Positions 10,330 through 20,434 of a stretch of 39,814 nucleotides of DNA are shown in pieces. The notes beneath the pieces are model-generated. The model saw nothing but the letters and a program-made list of their open reading frames with translations. It made no database searches and had not been told where the DNA came from. Each line of letters opens with the position of its first letter. The first letter of the stretch is position 1. The translations under genes and the position numbers were made by a program. This DNA is from Gnetum montanum (taxonomy: Eukaryota > Streptophyta > Gnetopsida > Gnetales > Gnetaceae): positions 2,657 to 42,470 of the forward strand of contig MNCI01003697.1 in assembly GCA_015680685.1 (NCBI GenBank), read 5' to 3'.

Positions 10330-12721
10330 TCTTTGATTAGGAATTCAACCCCTTCAATTGATGATTGAGTTGCAAATTAATAGCCCTTGTAGCATTGTGT
10401 TGTTGCGGTTGAGCAAGTAGTTCACCCTACATTGGTCGAGCAAGTGGTAGCTATGCAACTGGATGAGGAGTGTGTGCAGGGATAGGAGAAGTATAAGGAT
10501 AGGGGGAAACATCCCTTCTTTCATGTAGAGATGGAGTTTGATAATAGTTAGAAGGATGGTAGTAAGTTTGTAACTAAGAAACATGACTAGAAGAGTCATG
10601 TGAAGACATGGGTTGCTAAACATGGTAGCCATATGGATCAGGTTTCCAATAAGGGTATTGTTGCCTTAGCGGTGTAAGTGCCCATGATTGTGGTTGCTAC
10701 CATTGTTGGTACTATTCGTACAATTACAATGGAGCTCCACTTGGATAATACAATTGTTGCTGGTGGAACTACTTGAGATTACCTTGAGGTTAAGGCAACC
10801 TCCTAGATGTTTGCCTTTGTGTAAGTCATGGATGTAAGGCATACACCCCAAACTCCTAAAGATGTGACACAATGAGGCAACATCCCTTAGAGTGTTCATA
10901 CTGGCAAACATCACATCCATGATCATCATCTAAGTCACTATTCACAACCTCTTCTATTGTAGCAATTTTACCCTTACCTTTGTAATATGCACATTTAGCT
11001 TCTTTGTGCCTCCTATGCTCATGATCACTACCTTGTTCTTGGGAGTCTTGAGCAATTTTGAGGATAGCTTGAAAGTTGCTATCCATGAAGTCTCTTAACT
11101 AATCAACCTTGGTTGTAAGTTTAGATTAGAATTGTTGAAGTGGCAAGGATTTTTTATGCATCCCCTCATTAAATATAGATTCATCCTCGCTATCATGGAA
11201 TCAAAACTCCTACTTGCAGATGGAAGGATCATGGTTGTACTCCTCTACACTTTCCCTTTTTCATAGTTTTCCCTCCTCTTTAGCTACCTACTCTATTAAC
11301 CTTTGTACCTAATGGGTAGTTAGTTCTGACGAGTGCCCTCGGGCATAGACACCAAGGGTTTTCCTTGTTTCATTATGAAGCCCATCTACAATGTGATGGA
11401 GTAGAGCTAATTGAGAAAAATCATGGCTAGGGAATTTGTGCATCAAGGCATAGTATTAGCCAATGGTGGCATCCAAGGGTTTGTGTGCTCCTTGTTTCCA
11501 CCCTTGAATTTTCTTCCTTAAATTGGACACCTGGGAGTACATTTCATACTTATCATGGAACATTTCAAGCATGGTACTACATCGTCTAATAGATTCTAGT
11601 TCTAAGGACTGGCACCAATACTTTGGTCCTTTAGTGAGTGTCCTAGGAAACAACTTTAGTTTCAGCCATTCATTCTCTATGTTTTGCAAGGCACATGCAT
11701 CTTGAAAATCTTGGAGATGATTTTGTGGATCAAAGTTATATCCTACTTCAAATCGAGGAATATTGTTCATGTCTAACTGTTTGATCCAACTGTCTTTCAT
11801 ATGCCTTGTTGGAATTCTAACTACCTATATGATGTTAAGCATACTTTGAGTAGTAAATAGAGGCTCATTGAGGCCTTGATCATGGTGCATACCATGCCCT
11901 CTACTACCCCTTTATTCATGGCAATGTGCTTTTCTTAAACATCTACATCCTTGATCTTGCCTACCTCGACGATCCCATTGGTCATTTTGGTAATGTCAGT
12001 CATTTCATTCATTTCGATCACCTCTATCATGATCTCACCTTTTTTTGTCATAGTCAAAGCCAAAAGAAGAAGAAGATAACGAAGGGGAAGAGAAAGAAGA
12101 ACCATCACCATCACGATGCCTACTACCACCTCTTCAGTGATCGCAACCATGATCATGATCGTACTTCTTGTTGACATCCCTATCTTGGCTTGCCCCTCTA
12201 GATCCTACATTGTCATTGGATCCCTTATTACCAAAATTAGGAGTGTGAACTATGGAGTGCAAATTTTGGTTTTGACCTTCATCATCAAAGTTAAAGAGAG
12301 GAGCATCATTAAGTGGAAGATCCCCACTAGCTTGTTGGTACAATAGGAATGGAGAATCATTAAGTCCATTTCCCTTCAAAAGTTCATAGTGCTACTCTAC
12401 CTACTAATTTCATAGGCATTATGCTTTGATGGGCTAATAATCCCTGGCATCGACATCTTCCACGATATATTCCCCATGGTGGTCATGAAGACCACATTGT
12501 GCAAACATTTGATAAAGCATTGTAAGAGTAGCATGATCAGGTGGCAACACAATGTTGCCTTTTATGTCACACCACTGCAACTGTTCATCCTAGTGTAAGA
12601 TGAAGGTAAATTTTGGCACATACTCATCAGGATGCGTATATGTAATTTGGTACTATTGAGGCTTTCATGGATGAGTGTTATTAGGCTTGAATGGAGAAGG
12701 TCTCTTGTGAGAAGAAGACAC
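10330..12721 (-). pseudogene. gag of element 2
   Basis: Gag forms the particle that packages element RNA. The frame seems to start at 12721, with GTG where element 1 has ATG (SSSHKR follows). Then come an N-terminal extension with LYQQASGDLPLNDAP (about 12310-12340), a charged Asp/His/Arg-rich stretch, and the conserved gag core at 11456-11800 (IPRFEVGYNFDPQNHLQDF, LFPRTL, then a Trp/Arg-rich block). A zinc knuckle lies at about 10870-10920: CDVCQYEHSKGC, spaced C-x2-C-x3-H-x3-C, the compact form common in Athila-like gags. A Pro/Gln/Tyr/Ser-rich spacer (10354-10850) leads to protease. Several stops and shifts. Confidence 0.8.
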
Positions 12722-12866
12722 TATCGATTAGTGAAACAAAAATCACAATGTGCTCTAAGAATTTGATGTAGTAATTCTAATACAAGATATGACTCTCAGG
12801 TTCATTCCAATGATTTAAATACTTCCACTAGATTCTAGATAGCATACAAAATAACAAAAATATCCC

Positions 12867-12880
12867 TACTAATGGTGCCA
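12867..12880 (-). other. primer binding site, tRNA-Asp-like
   Basis: On the sense strand, one base inside the LTR, the sequence is TGGCACCATTAGTA. It matches the plant tRNA-Asp primer site (TGGCGCCGTTG) at 8 of the first 11 bases, and all three differences are G to A. That fits deamination decay of the original site. tRNA-Asp priming is known in Athila-type elements. Confidence 0.65.
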
Positions 12881-12881
12881 A

Positions 12882-13092
12882 TGATGAGTGATGAGGTACC
12901 CCTACGTCCAACCATATGAATCACTAAGGTGTTACACATGATCCAATCAAATTCCATGAACCTATAGTTATCTCATACACTAGTTTCTTTAGAAATTGAA
13001 ATGGCATTAAAAATGTTCGTTGTCTTTCCAACTACACTTGTGAGGCTCAAGGGTATGGTTTAAGTGTAATTAAGGTATATGAAATTTTATCA
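12882..13092 (-). mobile_element. partial 5' LTR of element 2
   Basis: About 211 bases align with the left part of the LTR at 3700-4547 (to about 3912), beginning TGATGAG next to the primer binding site. The match stops at 13092 and gag of element 3 on the other strand follows directly. The U3/TATA side of the LTR is missing here; a similar piece occurs at 24478-24600. Confidence 0.8.
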
Positions 13093-14546
13093 AGTGTGTT
13101 TACATGAACAACATCCCCAGATTTGAAGGGGGATACAACTATGATCCACAGACCCACCTGCAGGTGTTCCATGACGCCTGCACCATGCAAAATATTGATA
13201 ACGATTGGCAACGGTTGAAGCTATTCCCTCGCACACTCATCAAGGAAGTTGAAAGTTGGTACTGGTCCTTGGAGCCAGAATCAATCAGAAGATGGAGTAC
13301 GATGCTTGAAATCTTTAATGATAAATATCAAACATACTCTAGAGTGGCGAATATGAGATGACAGATCCAAGGTTGGAAACAAGGTAATCATGAACCCTTG
13401 GATGCCACCATGAGCAGGTATTACTCACTGTTGCATTGATGTCGTGGTCATGGTTACTCTCAATGGACACAACTTTGCCACATTATTGATGGGCTCCATT
13501 TTGAAACATGAAAGATCCTTGGTGTGTATGCTAAGGGATGACTATTGGAGCTAAGGGCCCATCAGGTGTAGTGCCTCATTGATCAAGTGGCCAAAGAAGA
13601 AGGAGAACTCAGAAAAAAGGAAAGTACAGAAAAATTCAACCAGGACCCTTCTCTTGGAAAGAGGGAGGTCTGATTTTGTGATGAGGAGGACAAGTCACCT
13701 CTGGAAGCAGTGGCGAATCGAAAGACTTTGCTGTTACAAAATTTCACATCTAAAATATTAGCAAAGGTGGATAAAATGTGGGAATATTTGGATGAGAAAT
13801 TCCAAAGTGTATTGAAAATTGCAGAAGAGTCCAAAGAACAAGGTAGTGACCGTGATCGGCGCAGGAAGAAAGGAGCTGAACGTGCCCTACATAAGGGTAA
13901 GGGAAAAGTTGCTGTAGTAGAGTAGGTTGCAGACTCTAACACCAAGGAGGATGATGGATGTGGCATATGCCAATCTGAGCATCCTAAGGGATGCTATCCT
14001 GTGGTGTCACACCTTTAGGAGTTTGGGGTGTATGCCTTGAACCCTTGTTTGGTGCAGCGGAAGACACCCTGAAGGTTGCCTTATCCACAAGGCAACCCTA
14101 GGCAATTCAACTAGCAATAGCAAGGATATTATCTGAGTGAAATGCCCCTATAACCATATGAATACTTCCAAAAGTGGCAGCAACCACAAGCGTGGGGGAT
14201 GCAACCTCCAAGGCAGCAGTACCCTTACAAGCAATAAGATCCTTATGGGTACTATGTTCAGCAATTGGTCTCTCCAAGAGACTCTTCCAGTCATGCAGCC
14301 TTTCCCAGTTACTACCATCCCCCTGAATATTTTAGACATCCATCTCCATCACCCAGGGGGACAAATCCGCATCTCTTCTACCCTCCTTCACCTTCTTCTA
14401 CCATTCCTTCACAACATCCCTCTCAGTTGCCACCTGCCCCATCCATGCAAGGAGAAATACCACCACAGCCACAACAACGAAATGCTACGAGGGCTATTAA
14501 CTTACAATTGGCACCTCGGCTGAGTGGATTGGAATCCAAGCCATGA
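13093..14546 (+). pseudogene. gag of element 3, N-terminus missing
   Basis: The gag core starts at 13104 (IPRFEGGYNYDPQTHLQVF) and matches element 2 at 11456-11800. After a stop at 13362 the frame continues through a Lys/Glu-rich part. The open stretch 13710-13925 is the helical and basic region, ending in LHKGKGKVAVVE. The zinc knuckle CGICQSEHPKGC lies at about 13958-13995. A Pro/Ser/Tyr/Gln-rich spacer follows (14137-14546). The start is a rearrangement junction: sequence before 13093 is an opposite-strand LTR. Confidence 0.8.
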
Positions 14547-14689
14547 AAATGTCCTTTCTTTTGGCCCAATAATCTAAACACACCCTTGCCTACGCTTGTG
14601 TCCAATGCCTCCAAACCTACCAACGCCTCTACTATATCACCCGAGCAGTCCTCTGCTCTACCACAATCCAACGTCCAAATGGTCATGCT

Positions 14690-15180
14690 CACACATGCCG
14701 TGATCGACTGGATCAAAGCAGGTTCTCTTCCCTGGAAATTGACAGATCTGGGAAGCCCCCTCATATATCTTTAGGTGGCTGGGAATGAGCCATACAAACA
14801 TCCTCTGGACTCAAGGTTAGGGGTCAATTTAATCTCGCATGACATGTACAAGAACTAGAACCTACCCTCGCTAAATAAGAGCAACATCTAGCTCAAGTTA
14901 GCAGACCAATCTATCACCGTTCCTTTGGTTTTGGTGGAGGACATTATGACCACCGTTTGTGGGTGGTCCTATCTTGCTAATTTCCTAGTCATCCGTGTTG
15001 AAAATTGTAAGGGAAATTTCCAAATCATCATGGGATGAGCCTGGCTAAGCATGGTGGATGCATGACTAGGACTCTGAGATCTGTCCTTGGAAATTTCAAA
15101 GGAAAATCCTTTCGGGAAGATCAAGAAGAAAAGAGTTACATGCATCACGTACAGTGACTCAGGGTGCAACTATGTGTAGC
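14690..15180 (+). pseudogene. aspartic protease region of element 3
   Basis: The active-site block is near 14805-14850 and reads LDSRLGVNLISHDMYK, so the usual D-S/T-G or D-L-G triplet is altered although Asp remains. LKLADQSITVPLVLVEDIM and FQIIMG follow, with stops at the next positions (a stop where Arg is expected in GRAWL). The region ends with TYSDSGCNYV at about 15175, matching the end of the element 2 protease frame. Inactive as it stands. Confidence 0.7.
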
Positions 15181-15389
15181 AATTATGGTCCACTAAGCGG
15201 ATATCCATTCAAGCATGTAGTCAGTGTACCAAAGAATCACCCATTCAACAGTGCCTGTATGCAGCAGCCACTAACCAAGAGGGAACCCAGTGGCTAACAA
15301 CTGATCCTACTAGCAGCACATTGTGCATGGAACCATCTGAGGGGCTAGTGCAAGCCTACACTGATAGCATAGGTGTGATAGAAGAGATT

Positions 15390-16934
15390 CATCAATAGAC
15401 CTTCATCGTTGATGACCTAGATGACTGGGGAAAGCTAGAGATCCCTGAGAGCTTCAAGCAAGAGGCCCTTGAGCTAAAATCCCTACCAGCTTACTTAGAG
15501 TATCCATTCTTGCAAAATGGAAAGCCGGTAATTATCAATGCTACCCTTGCTCCTGAATAGAAAAAGAAGTTGCTGGTGATGGTAAACAAATGAGTTACTG
15601 CATTCACGTGGTCCTATCCTGAGCTGACTGGAGTTGATCCCAGGATCTACCAACACTAGATCTATCTTGACCCTTCCATGAAGCCATGATGATAGCCACA
15701 AAGATGATTGAATCCCAAATTGAAGTAGTTTGTAAAGGATGGAATTGAACAATTACTTAAGGCAAGATTCATCTATTCTATCATTGATAGCAAATGGGTT
15801 AGCCCACTCATTATCATACCCAAGAAAGGTGGCAAGTGGAGGGTCTGTATTGATTTCCAGTTGCTCAACATGGCAACTTTTAAGGACCACTTCCCGCTCC
15901 CATTTGTGAACCAGGTGTTGGACACAATCACAAGACACCAATATTACAGTTTTTTGGATGGTTATAGTGGGTATAACCAAATCCAAATAGCACTAGAGGA
16001 CTAGGCCAAAACTACTTTCACAAGTTCATGGGGGACTTTTGCATATAAGAAGATGCCCTTTGGCTTGTGCAATGCGCCTATGATGTTCCAACGCCTTGTT
16101 CTAAGCATCTTCCAGCAACAAATCAGTAATGGTGTAGAAGTATTCATGGACGACTTCTCCACCTATGGTGCCATGTTTGAGCAATCCTTAGACCATCTAG
16201 AGCAGGTTCTAAAGAGGTGTGTAGACACTAATCTGGGGCTCAATTGGCAAAAGAGCCATCTGATGGTCCAAGAGGGCATTGTGCTAGGGCATCGCATTTA
16301 ATCAACAAGGATCAACATAGACCCTGAAAAGATCAGGGTCATCCAAGGAATTACCTACCAACCAAGTACTGTCAAAGATGTGTGGTCATTCCTTGGACAC
16401 ACTGGTTACTACTGGTGCTTAATTAAGCACTTCTCAAAGATAGCCCGGCCGTTGGTAGAGCTTACAAATAAGGACATTCCATTCATCTGGACCAAGGAAT
16501 GTGAATCTGCATTCCAATAGCTAAAATAGAAACTCGTAGAAGCTCTAGTTCTACAGGCACCTAATTGGTCCAATCCCTTTCACATTATGACAGATGCCTC
16601 CAACTATGCCTTGGGAGCCATGCTTACATAGTGTGATGATAAAAAACGTCTGTATTATATCCACTATGCAAGCTGTAGCATTGTGGGTGCTCAACTGAAC
16701 TATACCACCATCAAGAAGGAATTGATGGTGGTGGTGTTCGCCTTGGACAAATTCTGGCACTCTGTGCTTAGATACAAGGTATTTGTACACACATACCATA
16801 GTGCTATCCGGTTCTTGATGAAAAAACCAATGGTGAGCCCCTGCATAATCCAATGGCTGGTGATTCTTTAGGAGTTTGATCTTACCATGGTAGATAGAAA
16901 GGGGACCGAGAATGTGGTTGTTGACCACTTGTCT
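15390..16934 (+). pseudogene. reverse transcriptase and RNase H of element 3
   Basis: The N-terminal RT lead-in (KLEIPESFKQEALELKSLP) is at 15433-15485. The RT palm runs 15750-16300: IIPKKGGKWRVCIDFQLLN, SFLDGYSGYNQIQIALED, then MPFGLCNAPMMFQR and catalytic FMDDF at 16143-16157. The connection domain follows (VWSFLGHTGYYW). RNase H has TDASNYALGAML (Asp codon 16592-16594) and KKELMVVVFALDKFW at 16710-16760. The region ends near DHLSRL at 16940. Stops occur mainly where Gln is expected, for example after IALED. Catalytic residues are intact but the frame is not. Confidence 0.9.
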
Positions 16935-18320
16935 CGGTTACGATGGGATGACGTAGAAGAGGAGGAGCCTTTATCCGACCAGTTTCCAGATGAACTCCTC
17001 TTTGCAGGCACCGTTGCTCCTCAAGCACCCAAGGAATCTCCTTGGTTCAACTACATCCTCACCTACCTTACAACACAGGAGCTGCCAAAAGAGTGGAACC
17101 ATTGGCAGAAACAAAAGTTTCTCCATAAGGCTAAGCATTTCATGGAGATCAATGGCCACCTCTACAAGGTGTGCGCAGATGGCTTGGTTCGATGGTGTGT
17201 CCCTGATGCTGATACACTGTGCGTCCTCCAAGATGCTCACGAGGGCCCTTATGGGGGCCACTATGCTGAATGTAGAATGGCCATTAAAATCTTGCTTGTA
17301 GGGTATTATTGACCTACACTTTTCAGGGATGCACAATGGTTCACCCGCTCCAGCGAATGATGCCAAAGAGATGGTGGGATGACAGCACGGTTGGAGGGAC
17401 CTCAACAGTGGATCCAACCACTAGAGCCCTTTGACATCTGCGTTATCGACTTCATGGGGCCCATCACCCCCTTGTCAAATGGAAAGACATACATCATCAT
17501 GGCTGTGGACTAGTATAAAAAGTGGGCAGAAGCAGCAGCCTTCATCGACTATTCTTCCAACACCACCGCACGATTTGTCCAACAACAAATCGTAACAGGT
17601 TTGGAGTGCTACACACACTCATTTCTGACAATGAGACTCACTTCAAAGGTGTCACTTTTCAAAAACTCATGCAACGCTTAGGGGTAATACATAAATTCAC
17701 AACAACCTATCACCCCCAAGCCAATGGGCAGGCCGAAGTCACCAATAGGAAGATCACCAAGATCCTTACCAAAACGATTAGCAAATACAGGAGGGATTAG
17801 AGTACCAAGCTCAACGATGCCCTATGGGCCTATTGCTCCACTTGGAAACTTCCTGTAGGATACTCTCTCTATGAGTTAGTGTATGGAAAGTTGCCAACAC
17901 TTTCAATCCAAGCAAAACTTCGGACACTATCCACCACCTGTGACCTTGGTCTTGACCTACCACTAGCACAACGAGAATGATTAATCAATTTAAGTGTGCT
18001 AGATGAGAACTGATTAGTGGCCCTATTTTCCAATGAAACCCACAAGGCCTATAACAAGAAACGACATGATCTTAGGATTTGGAAGGTCACATTTCGATGT
18101 GGAGACAAGGTACTATATTGGAATCCCTCACATGTATCCCAACCAACAAAGTTTCAGAAACTATGGGAGGGACCTTATATTGTCTCCAAAACCTTCCCAT
18201 TCAGGGCCTTGCTCATCCAAAAACCTAGGGATCCCACCAGAACACAGTTAGTCAACCACCAACAACTCAAACCTTTCCATGAGCTCCACACAACCAGTAC
18301 CACCACCTCGTCATCAGCTG
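16935..18320 (+). pseudogene. integrase of element 3
   Basis: A 141-codon open stretch (16887-17312) carries the linker and the zinc-binding start HEGPYGGH. The core has the full catalytic set: Asp in IDFMGPITPL (17448-17450), Asp in LISDNETHF (17627-17629) and Glu in NGQAEVTNRK (17735-17737), with exactly 35 residues between the second Asp and Glu, the usual DDX35E spacing. A frameshift near 17600 and stops near 17510 and 17800 break it. The C-terminal part (18017-18300) has GDKVLYW, LWEGPYIV and QLVNHQQLKPFHE and no chromodomain. Confidence 0.88.
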
Positions 18321-18419
18321 GTCATCCACGCTCCATCTTTTACATCTCCTCCTTTCCACCTAGTTGTGGGGGAGACCATCATCCCTGCTGATCTGTTTCA
18401 CTGCACCCCTCACCCTTTT

Positions 18420-18610
18420 GTCATTTTTTGTTTTACGCTTTTTTGTTTTCCACTTTTTTATTTTACACTTTTTTGTCTTACCCTTTTTGTTTTACACTTC
18501 TTCTTTTTTCCACTTTTTATTTTACACTTTTCTTTGTTTTTCTTTATTTTGTTTTGTTTTACACTTTTTGTTTTCCATTTTTCGTGTTTTTTGTTTACCT
18601 TTTGTCATCA
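18420..18610 (+). repeat. pyrimidine-rich imperfect repeat after integrase
   Basis: About 190 bases of imperfect TTTTACACTT / TTTTGTTTT units follow the pol frame. Overlapping Phe/Leu-rich ORFs here (18279-18831) result from composition and are not genes. Element 2 has the same tract at 6310-6490. Confidence 0.65.
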
Positions 18611-19964
18611 TATTGTTTGGCACGGTCAATTTTCATTATCATGGGTCCTGTAATAGTCTTCCTCATTATCTGGCTCCCACCATTGCATGGTTTTCCTTGT
18701 ATTTTATCTCGTTTTCACTTCATAAACTAGGCCGTGAGTCCACATCATCCACCCATTCACCATTCCATGGTTTTCCTTTTGTTGCGAACATGCAAACCCT
18801 TTGCTTAACAAACATTTTAATGAATGTGTGACTTGTGTAGTTCCCCAACTGAGGAATGGCCCACTAGTTTGAATTGGGTATGACTTCAAGGGGAATGCTT
18901 TATTCATTGTTTTTTTCTATTCCCTGGGTTGCTAGTGTGTCCTTACGGATTTCCTACCACTCCAAGTCTCTCTCCATAGAAGCTTTTGGGTAGTTCGACC
19001 TTGCATGGTGTGGTCCTTACTGAAAAAAATTGAAAAGAAAAAGAAAAAAAAAAGCAAAAACAAGAAAACACAAAAACAAAAAAATAAACTAAGGATTCAA
19101 AGCACATCGCTTGGTCGAATGCATGCAACCATGCATGGGTCTTCACATGGTGTGGTTCCCTTGCATAAAAGAAAATAAAAATGAATCACGGGGGAATTCA
19201 AAGCACACCCCTTAGACTACCTCTCACGGGTCACATGCACTAGTTATGGGACCTCCTTGGTTCCCTCTCTAACTTTGTCCTGTTTCACTTCCTTCTTCTC
19301 ACGTTTCCTAGAGTGGTGGTTCTCTGTGGGGTCATTCTTGTTTCCTTAGGGGATAGTCGAGCCTGCGTCTATTGCTGCGAGGTCATTGTTTGCGGATGGT
19401 TTTGGGTCTAACCTTAGGAAAGGTTCTACTGGGTCACTTAATCACACTCTTAGATGGGGTTTCATGTGGCTGACACTCAGAATTTCCATTCTCTTCTCTC
19501 CCTGTATTCCCTCTTCTCTTCGTACTCACCTCACTACCCTTTTTATGTTTTGTGTATTCATCGTGTTTTTAGTTGGTCTATCATGCCTTGGCAGGTTCTC
19601 TTAGTTTGGAGTCTTTATAGGTTGATACCACTTATCGACACCTGGGCCCATGGACCCTGGTGTTGAGGGTATACAGGGGCTACAAAGGTTGTTGCCTGCT
19701 ATGGGGAGGACCAACCTGCATATTTTTGGTTCTACCTATTAAGCCTCCAACCCTTTAGATCTCTTGGTTGATTGTTTTCAGTGTCCCATCATTCGATTTC
19801 ATCCTCACACGAGTTCCTTTTAGCCCCCTTCTCCAATTTTGTCTCTTTTTTGTTCTCAATTTCCTTCCTCCTATCCTTAGCCATGATCGGGCCTTTTCTA
19901 CGTTTCAACCACCTCAATTTGACTTTTCAAATTTATCATTTCGGGTGTTTCTTTGGGTTGGTCA
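18611..19964 (+). other. post-pol spacer of element 3
   Basis: This is untranslated sequence aligning in order with 5100-6310 of element 2. It contains two similar segments around CATGGTTTTCCTT (about 18685 and 18766) and the repeat pair at 19000-19235. ORFs such as 19386-19604 and 19772-20140 show no family and are not kept in element 2. The alignment with element 2 fades at about 19780-19850, just before the U3-like block. Confidence 0.6.
19000..19235 (+). repeat. two diverged direct repeats with A-rich centres
   Basis: Unit 1 starts CATGGTGTGGTCCTTAC and ends in GGATTCAAAGCACATC (about 19005-19110). Unit 2 starts CATGGTGTGGTTCCCTTGC and ends in GAATTCAAAGCACACC (about 19146-19211). Each has an A-rich middle. 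The same pair is conserved in element 2. Confidence 0.6.
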
Positions 19965-20066
19965 ATGCTAGTCCATGGGTGAATAGTGCTGTGTATACGG
20001 GGCCGCGTATACGCAAGCACTGCGTATACGTGGCCCCATCGACGCAGCGCCCAACCCCTATATATA
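19965..20066 (+). promoter_or_regulatory. internal U3-like promoter upstream of ORF3
   Basis: From GTCAATGC (about 19967) this aligns with the U3 start of the element's own LTR (about 23547 on). Shared motifs include GTGTATACGGGGCC, then GTATACGTGGCC and CATCGACGC. A TATATATA box (20059-20066) follows, in the place of TATAAATA at 23682-23689 in the LTR. Similarity stops after the TATA box, so R and U5 are not present. A separate transcript of ORF3 starting near 20090 is a reasonable inference. An alternative is a relic of an LTR piece inserted by chance. Confidence 0.6.
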
Positions 20067-20212
20067 CCCCGCCACACTTCTTCATTTTCCATCATTTGAA
20101 GTCCAAATTGAGGGGATTTTTTTCAGTTTTTTCAGCCTAACCCTTCCCAATGCACCTAAATTCCATCGCGTGTCCGCATCAGCCTGTCCTTGCCCTTTTT
20201 ACGCACTCGGAG

Positions 20213-20434
20213 GTATGCTCTCAGTCATGGGGGGTGGTGCCTTTGTGTAATTAATTAATTAGTTAATTAGTTTGTTAATTATGAAAACTTTGGCTGTAAC
20301 CCCTAACTTAACGCTCTGGGAAACTTAATGGTGTGCCTATGCCATTAACATAACTTGGTCAAACTGAGAAAGTATATACGGACCATCTTAAACTACTTAT
20401 GAACGATCTAACGGATGGTTATGTTTTATTGCAG
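20213..20434 (+). other. predicted leader intron before ORF3
   Basis: A donor-like AG|GTATGC lies at 20211-20218 and an acceptor-like TGTTTTATTGCAG ends at 20434, directly before ATGGCACCC. The interval is AT-rich, as expected for a plant intron, while the leader before it is more GC-rich. Splicing would join a roughly 120-base leader to the ORF3 ATG with a purine at -3 and G at +4. Predicted only from sequence. Confidence 0.5.

Larger units (their letters stand above)
3700..13092 (-). mobile_element. element 2: Athila/Tat-like Ty3 retrotransposon, minus strand, decayed
   Basis: Reading leftwards the order is partial 5' LTR (12882-13092), primer binding site, gag, protease, RT, RNase H, integrase, spacer, polypurine tract and 3' LTR (3700-4547). 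RT before integrase makes it Ty3-type. The gag knuckle form, the tRNA-Asp-like primer site and the absence of a chromodomain place it near the plant Athila/Tat group. Every frame is broken. It lacks the ORF3 found in element 3. The 5' LTR is interrupted at 13092 by element 3 in opposite orientation. Confidence 0.85.

Noticed and set aside
13583-13966. 127-codon minus-strand ORF
   Set aside because: Shadow of the gag region of element 3 on the plus strand.
16971-17417. 148-codon minus-strand ORF
   Set aside because: Antisense of the integrase zinc-binding region, which has clear family motifs on the plus strand.
18428-18730. Envelope protein directly after pol
   Set aside because: The hydrophobic translation is a product of T-rich repeats; no start, signal peptide or conservation.
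18279-18831. Overlapping Phe/Leu-rich ORFs resembling membrane proteins
   Set aside because: They come from the TTTTACACTT-type repeat after pol; three frames are equally open and element 2 has no such protein.
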